This document shows positions 56,901 through 64,000 of a DNA stretch of 64,000 nucleotides, piece by piece; positions within the stretch are counted from its first letter, which is position 1; every line of letters begins with the position of its first letter. The stretch is from an uncultured Micrococcaceae bacterium (GTDB taxonomy: Bacteria; Actinomycetota; Actinomycetes; Actinomycetales; Micrococcaceae). The stretch covers positions 124,001 through 188,000 of the forward strand of contig CANNAD010000001.1 of the NCBI GenBank assembly GCA_947502645.1. The letters run 5' to 3'. The position numbers and the translations under genes are program-made. The notes beneath the pieces are model-generated. The model ran no database searches, had not been told where the DNA came from, and worked only from the letters and a program-made list of their open reading frames with translations.

Positions 56901-57827
56901 AAGGGCGGCTATCGCATTGATCGCGGTTTGGGTCTGCCCGCTCCCGGGAGGCGCGGACACCACCAGCGACTCCCCTGCGCTGATGCGGTTCAGGACCTGC
57001 TGCTGTGCGGCATCGGCGTCCTTCACGAGCATTTCCTCGTCAGGGTGCAGGCTGTCCAGGACCGCGCTGTCCACTGGGGCAGGGTTTACCGGTGAGCCTT
57101 CACCGAGGTCGCCGTCGACCGCCGATTTCATGAGCGCTTCAAGGATCGGATGATCCGGAGTGACAGCTGGATCATGTCCAACATCCCCCAGGTCCGCGAA
57201 CGTGGAGATCAGCAGGTGATGCTCAATGTTCATGCCGCGAACGTTTGCGGTCAGCGCACGCAGCCGTTCAAGCACCGGATGCGGATCGAACCGTGCGGTG
57301 CCGTAGGCCAGAGCGGACAACGCAGCCGCATCCACGGGAAGCTGCTCCTGCCGACGCAGATGCCTGACCAGCGCCGGGTTGAGCTTGGCCTGCTCTGTGA
57401 TCTGGAGCTCGTAATCATCCCTCGAAGAGTGGACGGTCAACGCCACAGCCGTTAGGAGAACCGGAGCGGTCAGCGTTTCGGAACGTCCGTCGTCGTTCTG
57501 GGCTCTCCAGCTCGCAGTGCCGGCAGCGAGGTAACCCACATCGATGCCGCGCTCGCTTCCGAGCTCGTAAATACGTGCACGGAGAGCCTTGGCAGCCTTC
57601 ATCGCCTGCGCATACTGTGCCGGATCCCTCAGCAGAGTGGACAGGCGGGTACGCCTGCCAGCCAGCAGCTGAGCGAGACCCGACGGATGCGCATGCGTGA
57701 GGTCGATGCTGTTGCCAGCCGACGCCGTGAAGTGGAGCAACGTGTCAGGACCCGCGTAGCTTCCGAGTCGCTGCAGCCACGGCAGGAGGAACGCCGAGGC
57801 GTTGTCCCCGGATAGTTCTTCCGTCAT
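53907..57827 (-). CDS. Large DUF4011/superfamily-1 helicase-like protein with C-terminal Vsr/MTES_1575-like nuclease domain
   Basis: SAPPGSGQTQTAINAIAAL, MTRARQGLHVVTCFRPEDLD, C-terminal PIAIESDGTERYRRMSVRERSRLRPQLLERLGWRAMPLWTIEVFTDPEA. Confidence 0.8.
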   Translation of the reverse strand: MTEELSGDNASAFLLPWLQRLGSYAGPDTLLHFTASAGNSIDLTHAHPSGLAQLLAGRRTRLSTLLRDPAQYAQAMKAAKALRARIYELGSERGIDVGYLAAGTASWRAQNDDGRSETLTAPVLLTAVALTVHSSRDDYELQITEQAKLNPALVRHLRRQEQLPVDAAALSALAYGTARFDPHPVLERLRALTANVRGMNIEHHLLISTFADLGDVGHDPAVTPDHPILEALMKSAVDGDLGEGSPVNPAPVDSAVLDSLHPDEEMLVKDADAAQQQVLNRISAGESLVVSAPPGSGQTQTAINAIAALAHQGKSVLVAAERRGTLNQLVQELDELNLGSLILQLHANITDQQLKDQLIRAIVRNEKATEPQLESLHRNLVENRHKLQDHVKSLHNVRSRWGCSPYQAMQSLAELTSLSPAPSTSVRLKRSVLDSITDRSDVTGRLRRAAELGSFSKAATHSPWYGAKLHNKADTQSAHALATALAEEIPRLQDELRKVADHSQIELGDTFGEWGEQLDLLVAVRGSLDKFTPDIFDRPVTDLISATASSSWRKERGIEMSSMTRSRLRRVAKEYVRPGVHISDLHNSLLLVQQQRTTWTRYATTQRHPSVPTGLAELNNFHQSVQRKMEELVGILATSPDTSLEALPVKDLIEHLNKLVQDKETLATLPERTLLLNEMREHGLGELLDDLAEREVGYRQVASELELAWWQSALEAMISGDDYLAMSDGESLRRLEAEYRLADNAHIASGSSRLRWGLAERWRSAIGERISESASLRELLKAGSVSLGSLSSLPEDLVSALMPVWAASPLMLSTILPAEKRFDAVLLLDAESMSLQSAVPAMGRATQVIAFGDGQLGAPQPFNVGTDPGVEGTGGSELVSAFTALTRVLPIEGLSEIYRGVDKKLVESLSSAFYGGRLSRLPEARSLDQSGSAVVVEYLPDGTGMPSSEHGGVESVAAEVNRVVDLVFEHVRRRPNHSLSVITASARHAARVAEATRLYLADYPWASDFFQPGKESFRVVPVERAAGLVRDNIIFSLGYGRTPHGRALHNFGPLSQPDGRGRFLTAMTRARQGLHVVTCFRPEDLDPSRLEFGARDFYDLLAARIGAEPESAASDVSVNEEPVDGQPTGEKTGSGSVLEDDPLVADLVDRLAARGARIWDTFEGELDIAATSGPQSEGPDSDRPPIAIESDGTERYRRMSVRERSRLRPQLLERLGWRAMPLWTIEVFTDPEACADLVGTYLGLEPAEVPRYPSAVEEEEKMEQPAVTPVEDVLPSSGAADSPQAWGDREEDRDSWLLEQRPPHWG

Positions 57828-57974
57828 GTTAGGCATCTCTCCTGCACTTACGCGTGCTGATCGTGACCAGAGTGGCATATCTCCCAAGCTATCGGAAGTC
57901 ACCCGGTATGACGGTCAGGCAACACCGGGTGAGGTCCAAAAGTTAGCGTTGACCGCTCCCCCACGGGTGCGACG

Positions 57975-59564
57975 CTACTCCCATTCGATAGTTCCCGGCG
58001 GCTTGGACGTGACGTCGAGAACAACGCGATTGACGCCGTCGACCTCGTTGGTGATCCGATTGGAGATCCGAGCCAGCAGGTCATACGGCAACCGTGACCA
58101 GTCAGCCGTCATGGCGTCTTCGCTCGACACCGGACGGAGCACGATGGGGTGACCGTACGTCCGGCCGTCACCCTGGACGCCGACGCTGCGGACATCCGCC
58201 AGGAGAACAACCGGCATCTGCCAGACTTCCTGATCCAGTCCTGCCGCTGTGAGTTCTGCACGCGCGATCGCATCCGCACGGCGCAGCAGGTTCAGCCGCT
58301 CGGCAGTGACATCGCCCACGATACGGATGCCGAGACCGGGCCCGGGGAACGGCTGACGTCCGACGATCTCGGCCGGCAAACCAAGCTCAGCTCCGACAGC
58401 GCGGACCTCGTCCTTGAAGAGGTTACGCAACGGCTCAACCAGCTCGAAGCGCAGGTCCTCAGGAAGACCGCCCACGTTGTGGTGGCTCTTGATGTTTGCG
58501 GCACCTTCGCCGCCACCGGACTCGACAACATCAGGGTAGAGGGTGCCCTGGACGAGGAACTTGATCTGCTCGCCGTCAGCTTCAGCCTCACGGATGATGG
58601 CCCGCTCTGCCTCTTCGAAGGCCCTGATGAATTCCCGGCCGATGATCTTGCGCTTGGTTTCAGGGTCTGACACTCCGGCGAGCGCGTTCAGGAAGCGCTC
58701 CTGCTCATTGGCGACGTAGAGGTTTACCCCTGTTGCAGCAACGAAGTCCCGTTCAACTTGCTCCGCCTCGCCCTCACGCAGCAGTCCGTGATCAACGAAC
58801 ACACAGGTCAGCTGATCTCCCACGGCCCGCTGAACGAGTGCCGCAGCGACGGCGGAATCCACGCCGCCGGACAGTCCACAGATGACCCGTGAGGTGCCGA
58901 CCTGCTGGCGGATGCGGTCCACCTGCTCTTCCACGATGTTGCCCGTGGTCCACTCACCCTTGATGCCCGCACCCCGGTAGAGAAAGTTCTCCAGTACCTT
59001 CTGGCCGTGGGCTGAGTGCTTGACCTCTGGGTGCCACTGCACCCCGTAGAGCCGCTTCTGCTCGTTGGCGAATGCGGCAACCGGCGCGCCTGCGCTGCTG
59101 GCCAGCACGTCGAAGCCCTCAGGGGCAGCGTGAACGCTGTCCCCGTGGCTCATCCATGCATTCTGGTGTTCGGGGATACCTTCCAGAATGGAGCGGCAGC
59201 CATCCGTTGCGGCGACGTCTGTTGAACCATATTCACGCAGGCCTGTCTGGGCGACATTTCCGCCCAGCGCGTTTGCCATGGCCTGGAATCCGTAGCAGAT
59301 GCCCAGCACGGGCACACCGGCTTCAAAGAGATCCGGGCCCACACGGGGAGCCCCCTCTGCGTACACGCTCGACGGGCCGCCCGAAAGGATGATGGCGACA
59401 GGGTTCTTCGCGAGGATCTGTTCGGTGGTCCAGGTGTGTGGAACGACTTCCGAGAAGACGTTGGCCTCACGGACGCGGCGGGCGATCAGCTGTGCATACT
59501 GGGCACCGTAGTCCACAACGAGGACAGGCCGGTGTTCGGTCAGGGCGGAGTCGGGATTCATCAC
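57975..59564 (-). CDS. guaA: GMP synthase (glutamine-hydrolysing)
   Basis: [46 protein letters not shown]-terminal KPPGTIEWE. Confidence 0.97.
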   Translation of the reverse strand: MMNPDSALTEHRPVLVVDYGAQYAQLIARRVREANVFSEVVPHTWTTEQILAKNPVAIILSGGPSSVYAEGAPRVGPDLFEAGVPVLGICYGFQAMANALGGNVAQTGLREYGSTDVAATDGCRSILEGIPEHQNAWMSHGDSVHAAPEGFDVLASSAGAPVAAFANEQKRLYGVQWHPEVKHSAHGQKVLENFLYRGAGIKGEWTTGNIVEEQVDRIRQQVGTSRVICGLSGGVDSAVAAALVQRAVGDQLTCVFVDHGLLREGEAEQVERDFVAATGVNLYVANEQERFLNALAGVSDPETKRKIIGREFIRAFEEAERAIIREAEADGEQIKFLVQGTLYPDVVESGGGEGAANIKSHHNVGGLPEDLRFELVEPLRNLFKDEVRAVGAELGLPAEIVGRQPFPGPGLGIRIVGDVTAERLNLLRRADAIARAELTAAGLDQEVWQMPVVLLADVRSVGVQGDGRTYGHPIVLRPVSSEDAMTADWSRLPYDLLARISNRITNEVDGVNRVVLDVTSKPPGTIEWE

Positions 59565-59610
59565 CAGCTCAGTTTATCTGCCGAAGTGCCCAGCCCAAAC
59601 CGGGGCTAGG

Positions 59611-60081
59611 TCAGTAACGCTTGGCGGCTTCGGGGTGTTCGGCCAGCTCGCGCTCCACCTGGCGATGAGTTCTGGTTTCGACGATGAAGGACATCAGCGG
59701 CACCACGCCGCCAAGGGCAAGAATGATGAACTTGCTGAAGGGCCACCGCATCATCTGCCACAGTCTGAAGTCGGCGAACAGGTAGACGACGTACATCCAG
59801 CCGTGAACGATGAGCACCATGGTGGAAAGGTTGATTCCCCCGGTATCAGCACCCTTCGTGAACATGCCCAGGGGCACCGTTTCGCCGGCTTCGTTGACCC
59901 CGCCGGCAATGATGTCCGATCCGAAACCGTAGGCAGCGATCATCTCGACAACCACCAGCAGCAGCATCACGCCCGTGGCGTAGGCGAGCACTTTGTAGAA
60001 CGTCAGGGCCGAGCGGATCTGGCTGTGGGTTCCGCCGAACCTCCGCTTTTTGGGTGTGGTGCCGGGCTGGGTTTCGGTCAC
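59611..60081 (-). CDS. DUF3817-family membrane protein
   Basis: SALTFYKVLAYATGVMLLLVVVEMIAAYGFG; VLIVHGWMYVVYLFADFRLW. Confidence 0.85.
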   Translation of the reverse strand: MTETQPGTTPKKRRFGGTHSQIRSALTFYKVLAYATGVMLLLVVVEMIAAYGFGSDIIAGGVNEAGETVPLGMFTKGADTGGINLSTMVLIVHGWMYVVYLFADFRLWQMMRWPFSKFIILALGGVVPLMSFIVETRTHRQVERELAEHPEAAKRY

Positions 60082-60893
60082 TTCTGTACCTCGCTCTGGG
60101 ACTGGCTGGGGGAAAGTTGTTCTGCCGCGGCTGCATCTTCGGCGTCTTCCTGCTGTCTGCGGTAGTCATCGGCTACCAGGCGCCACCAGAGGAAACAGGC
60201 GAAACCAGCAAAGACGAACCACTCGATGGCGTAGAAAATATTCAGCCAGTTCAGCGGTGTCTCCTGCGGCTGCGGGTCAACGAGTACGCGCTCAACGCCT
60301 GAAGGAGCCTCTGCCGGCTCGCCTTGATAGGAAATCTCGCTTGCGGTGACGAACCCTGAGTACGACGGCGCGTCCCACAGGTTGACCAGTTGAGCCACGG
60401 ACAGGCTGGCCACCTGGCCGTCAGGCATGGGCCCGGCAATGGGGGCTTCTGTGGGCAGGAGGCGGCCGACGACGGTGGCGGTACCTGATTCGGGGTCCGG
60501 CGGCGCAGCGCCCTCATCGGCGATCCAGCCACGAACCACGGGAATGACGGGTGTCTCCCCTGCTGTCTCGGGCGCACTGGCTACGTGAAAAGCGTTGATG
60601 ACCCAGTAGCCTTCGCGCTCATCCTGCAAGCGTCCGGGAATCAGCAATTGCGTTCCGGCGAGAAAGGACCCGTCGATGCTCACGCGCTGGTCGGCGTCGG
60701 GCTTGTACAGTGGTTCGCCCGGTTTGAAAGTCTTTGTCAGCGGCTTGACGGTTTCCGTCCTGGAGGAGGGCGGCGGCGCATCTCCCTCTGACTGTGAGAA
60801 CTGCCACTGGCTGAGGACCACGAAGACCGATGCCAATACCAGCGCAAAGATCAACGACAGGATCCAGCGGGGTTTCAGGGCGGTCTTGAGCAC
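60078..60893 (-). CDS. SURF1-family protein
   Basis: Two terminal TMs; VVLSQWQFSQ; LLIPGRLQDEREGYWVINAF; overlaps the DUF3817 gene. Confidence 0.88.
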   Translation of the reverse strand: MLKTALKPRWILSLIFALVLASVFVVLSQWQFSQSEGDAPPPSSRTETVKPLTKTFKPGEPLYKPDADQRVSIDGSFLAGTQLLIPGRLQDEREGYWVINAFHVASAPETAGETPVIPVVRGWIADEGAAPPDPESGTATVVGRLLPTEAPIAGPMPDGQVASLSVAQLVNLWDAPSYSGFVTASEISYQGEPAEAPSGVERVLVDPQPQETPLNWLNIFYAIEWFVFAGFACFLWWRLVADDYRRQQEDAEDAAAAEQLSPSQSQSEVQK

Positions 60894-60991
60894 CCATTCA
60901 TGGTACTTCGACCCTGCGTAGAAAACCCAATGCAGACACTGATTGGGATTCGCCTATCGCTGTGGCGGAATTGTGACTAAGATGGATCCTC

Positions 60992-62710
60992 GTGCGCTCC
61001 TATCCCTACCCCGATCCCGGCAAGCCGGTACTGACCTCCCCTGCCCGCTACCTGCTCTGGCTCGCGTCGAAGCAGAAGGGCAATCTGTCCCTCGGCATCG
61101 TTTTCGGCATCGTCTGGATGGGCGCCCAGGCCTTTGTGCCCTTTGTCATAGGTAGCGCGATCGACGACGGGATTGTCGGAGGGGACACTGCGCAACTTGC
61201 CCAGTGGGTCCTGCTGCTCATCGGCCTCGTAGCGGTGCAGGTCGTCGCGGGAATGATGAGTCACCGTGCCTCCATCAGCAACTGGATGCAGGCAGTCTTC
61301 AAGTCCATCCGCCTCATCGGCTATCGCATCACCCGCACCGGCGATGCCCTCCCACGCAAGCTCTCCACGGGCGAAGTGGTTTCTACCGCGGCCTCTGATG
61401 CCACCCGGATCGGCGACACCTTCTACATGGTGGATGCCGCCGCGGGTGCCGTCGTCGGCTGGCTGACGGTGAGTGTGCTCATCACGCAGACCTCTCCCCT
61501 GCTCGGTCTCATCGTGTTCCTCGGCGTTCCGCTCGCCTGTGCCGTGCTCGCGCTGGTGGTCCGCCCGCTTCAGGAGAAACAGCGCGAACAGCGTGAAGCC
61601 TCCGGTCGTATGACCGCCGTCGGCGCAGACACCGTGGCCGGTCTCCGGGTGCTGCGGGGAATCGGCGGGGAAGACATTTTTGTGGGCCGCTACCGCGAGC
61701 GCTCGGCCGCCACGCGCGACGCCGGCATCAAGGTAGCTGGCTCGCTGGCCACGCTTGAGGCGTCGCAGGTGCTTCTTGCCGGCATTTTCGGTGTGGTCTT
61801 CACTTGGGTAGGTGCCACCCTGGCACTGAATGGTGAGATCCAGCCTGGGCAGCTGGTGGCCCTCTACGGTTACTCGGTGTTCCTGACGAGCCCCATCAGG
61901 TTTGCCTCGCAGGCGGCGTCGAGTTACATCCGGGCTCACGTGGGTGCCCGGAAGATTATCAACGTCCTGTCCATTGATCCCAACGTGTCCGACGACGGCC
62001 CAAGAGTTGGCGCACCAGCAGCAGCAAGCCCGCTGACGGATGCTCGCACCGGCGTCGTCGTCCATCCCGGCCGGATCACCGCCGTGGTGTCGCGCGATCC
62101 TGCACAGTCTTCGGAACTGGCTACACGGTTGGGGCGCTTTGACGACGAGATCCTCAGCGAGGCTGAGGTCCGGTGGGGCAAGGAGCTTCTGCACCACGTT
62201 CCCCTGGAGGAGATCCGGAACCGGATTATCGTCAGCGAGGCAAGCCCACAACTTTTCACCGGAACCCTCCGTTCACAGCTGGACCCCTATGCCAGGCACG
62301 ACGACGACGCCATCCTGACCGCACTGGATGCGGCCAGCGCGATGGACATCCTGGACGGGCTGGAGCACGGGCTGGATGAGGAAGTCACCGAACGTGGACG
62401 AAGCTTTTCGGGCGGGCAACGGCAACGGCTCGTCCTGGCCCGCGCCCTCCTGACGGAGGCGGAGTCCCTCGTGTTGATAGAGCCGACGTCGGCCGTTGAC
62501 GCGCATACCGAATCTCGTATCGCCGCACGGCTTCAGGCCGCCCGCGGCGGTAAGGACCGGACAACGGTGGTGATCACCGCGAGTCCGCTGATGCTCGGGG
62601 CCGTGGACCATGTTGTTTTTCTCAAGGACGGGCAGGTGCGCGGTGAAGGCCGCCACGAGGACCTGATCAACGATCCCGAGTACAGGAATGTGGTGATTCG
62701 CAGTGAGTGA
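60992..62710 (+). CDS. ABC exporter half-transporter with degenerate NBD
   Basis: 6-TM ABC domain; signature SFSGGQRQRLVLARALL, but no GxxGxGKS/T and LVLIEPTSAVD Walker B. Confidence 0.9.
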   Translation: MRSYPYPDPGKPVLTSPARYLLWLASKQKGNLSLGIVFGIVWMGAQAFVPFVIGSAIDDGIVGGDTAQLAQWVLLLIGLVAVQVVAGMMSHRASISNWMQAVFKSIRLIGYRITRTGDALPRKLSTGEVVSTAASDATRIGDTFYMVDAAAGAVVGWLTVSVLITQTSPLLGLIVFLGVPLACAVLALVVRPLQEKQREQREASGRMTAVGADTVAGLRVLRGIGGEDIFVGRYRERSAATRDAGIKVAGSLATLEASQVLLAGIFGVVFTWVGATLALNGEIQPGQLVALYGYSVFLTSPIRFASQAASSYIRAHVGARKIINVLSIDPNVSDDGPRVGAPAAASPLTDARTGVVVHPGRITAVVSRDPAQSSELATRLGRFDDEILSEAEVRWGKELLHHVPLEEIRNRIIVSEASPQLFTGTLRSQLDPYARHDDDAILTALDAASAMDILDGLEHGLDEEVTERGRSFSGGQRQRLVLARALLTEAESLVLIEPTSAVDAHTESRIAARLQAARGGKDRTTVVITASPLMLGAVDHVVFLKDGQVRGEGRHEDLINDPEYRNVVIRSE

Positions 62711-64000
62711 TACCCAGACTCTGACGGGGGAACCTGCCGCGCAGGCAGCGCACCAATCGGGCAAGCTCCCGATTGCCTCAGGGGATCAGGTCCGGCACGA
62801 GACAGGCCGGTTGATTCGTAAACACCGCAGCGGCCTGGCCCTGGTACTGGTGCTGTATGTCCTCTCCGCTGTGGCAGGGCTTGTTGGCCCGTACCTGATC
62901 GGACGCCTCATCGATGCCGTCATCGCGGGCACCACCTCCGAGACGGTGACCATCATTGCGAGCCTGATGCTGGCAGCGATCCTGGTGCAGACTGTGCTGC
63001 GGCGCTATGCCGTTTCGGCCGGCATGATTTTCGGTGAGCGCGTCTTCGCGGAGCTGCGTGACGATTTCATGGCCGACGTGACGTCGCTTCCACTCTCCAC
63101 GGTGGAGAAGGCCGGAACCGGTGACCTCGTGTCCCGAACCACGAACGACATTGATTCGGTGTCGCACTCAGTACGGTTCGGCATCCCCCAGGTGCTGGTC
63201 TCCGTGGTCACCATCGTTCTGACGGTTGGCGCGGCCGTACTGGTTTCGCCGGTCCTGTCCCTTGCGCTGCTGATCGGTCTGCCGATCCTGATTCCCATTA
63301 CGCGGTGGTACCTCAAGCGAAGCACCGCCGGGTATCAGCGCGAACGTGAATCGTACGCCGTCATCAACGGCGCGGTCACCGAGACGATCGAAGGCGCCCG
63401 CACTGTCGATGCCCTCAGCCTGGGCTCGTTGCGCCGGGAACGCATGGACGCGGCAATCGGAGGCAGTTTCAAGGCCGAGCGTTACACACTGTTTCTGCGT
63501 TCCGTACTCTTTCCTGCCGCGGACTTTGCGTTTTGGGTTCCCGTGGCAGGCGTACTTCTGTGGGGAAGCTGGCTGGCCGCCAACGATGCTGTCTCACCGG
63601 GTATGGTCTCGGCTGTGGCCCTGTTTGCCGTGCGCCTGATCGATCCCGTGGACACGCTGATCATGTGGACGGATGAAATTCAGGTGGGCGCCGCATCGCT
63701 GGCCCGCATCATTGGCATCAAGGATGTACCACCGGACCGCACCGCTTCCGCAGCCCAGCCTGTGAACGAGGATATTCTGCTCTCCGACGTCCGCTACGCG
63801 TACCGTCCCGGCCACGATGTCCTCCACGGCGTGAACCTCACCCTGAAACAGGGCGAGCGACTCGCCATGGTTGGGCCTTCGGGTGCCGGTAAATCGACGC
63901 TCGGCCGGCTGATTGCTGGTATCCATCCGCCGACGTCGGGCTCCGTCACCGTAGGTGGCGTACCCCTCGTGGACCGCCCGCTGGACGAGCTGCGGCGCGA
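62703..64000 (+). CDS. ABC exporter half-transporter with canonical NBD, truncated by window edge
   Basis: Overlaps the upstream gene; Walker A MVGPSGAGKSTLGRLIAG. Confidence 0.9.
   Translation, partial: MSDTQTLTGEPAAQAAHQSGKLPIASGDQVRHETGRLIRKHRSGLALVLVLYVLSAVAGLVGPYLIGRLIDAVIAGTTSETVTIIASLMLAAILVQTVLRRYAVSAGMIFGERVFAELRDDFMADVTSLPLSTVEKAGTGDLVSRTTNDIDSVSHSVRFGIPQVLVSVVTIVLTVGAAVLVSPVLSLALLIGLPILIPITRWYLKRSTAGYQRERESYAVINGAVTETIEGARTVDALSLGSLRRERMDAAIGGSFKAERYTLFLRSVLFPAADFAFWVPVAGVLLWGSWLAANDAVSPGMVSAVALFAVRLIDPVDTLIMWTDEIQVGAASLARIIGIKDVPPDRTASAAQPVNEDILLSDVRYAYRPGHDVLHGVNLTLKQGERLAMVGPSGAGKSTLGRLIAGIHPPTSGSVTVGGVPLVDRPLDELRR

Noticed and set aside
60977-62251. 424-aa minus-strand ORF antisense to the ABC exporter
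   Set aside because: His/Asp/Arg-rich shadow translation; the real exporter is on the plus strand.
1-64000. CRISPR array, rRNA, tRNA, prophage, IS element
   Set aside because: No regularly spaced repeats, rRNA signatures, recognisable tRNA cloverleaf or transposase/integrase seen by reading; tRNAscan-SE/ISEScan would be needed for certainty.

Overview
64 kb of a high-GC actinobacterial chromosome, Micrococcaceae/Arthrobacter-like by gene content and order (inference). Most of it is housekeeping: an amino-acid ABC permease (partial), the dapE/dapD/dapC-fdxA lysine-pathway genes, galE, gltA, typA/bipA, two oligopeptide ABC transporters, a histidine phosphatase-DUF3090-SCO1664-like operon, ychF, rmuC, xseA-xseB, an aminotransferase, an OpuB/ProU-type osmoprotectant ABC operon, galU, 5-FTHF cyclo-ligase, a very large DUF4011/helicase-like protein with a C-terminal nuclease-like domain, guaA, SURF1, and a heterodimeric ABC exporter running off the right edge. 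The accessory region is about 27.3-35.3 kb, between the SCO1664-like gene and ychF. It holds a DUF1877-like gene, toxin-antitoxin relics, an arfB-like gene, and a candidate undescribed membrane module (30.9-35.0 kb). The module has a 404-aa multi-TM protein with a lysozyme/lytic-transglycosylase-like motif, an untracked 48-aa ORF overlapping the next gene by GTGA, and an 891-aa 4-TM protein with no family I recognise. Short direct repeats resembling the 3' end of ychF bracket this module. No rRNA, tRNA, CRISPR array, integrase or transposase was recognised. All family names come from reading the translations by eye; no searches were run.
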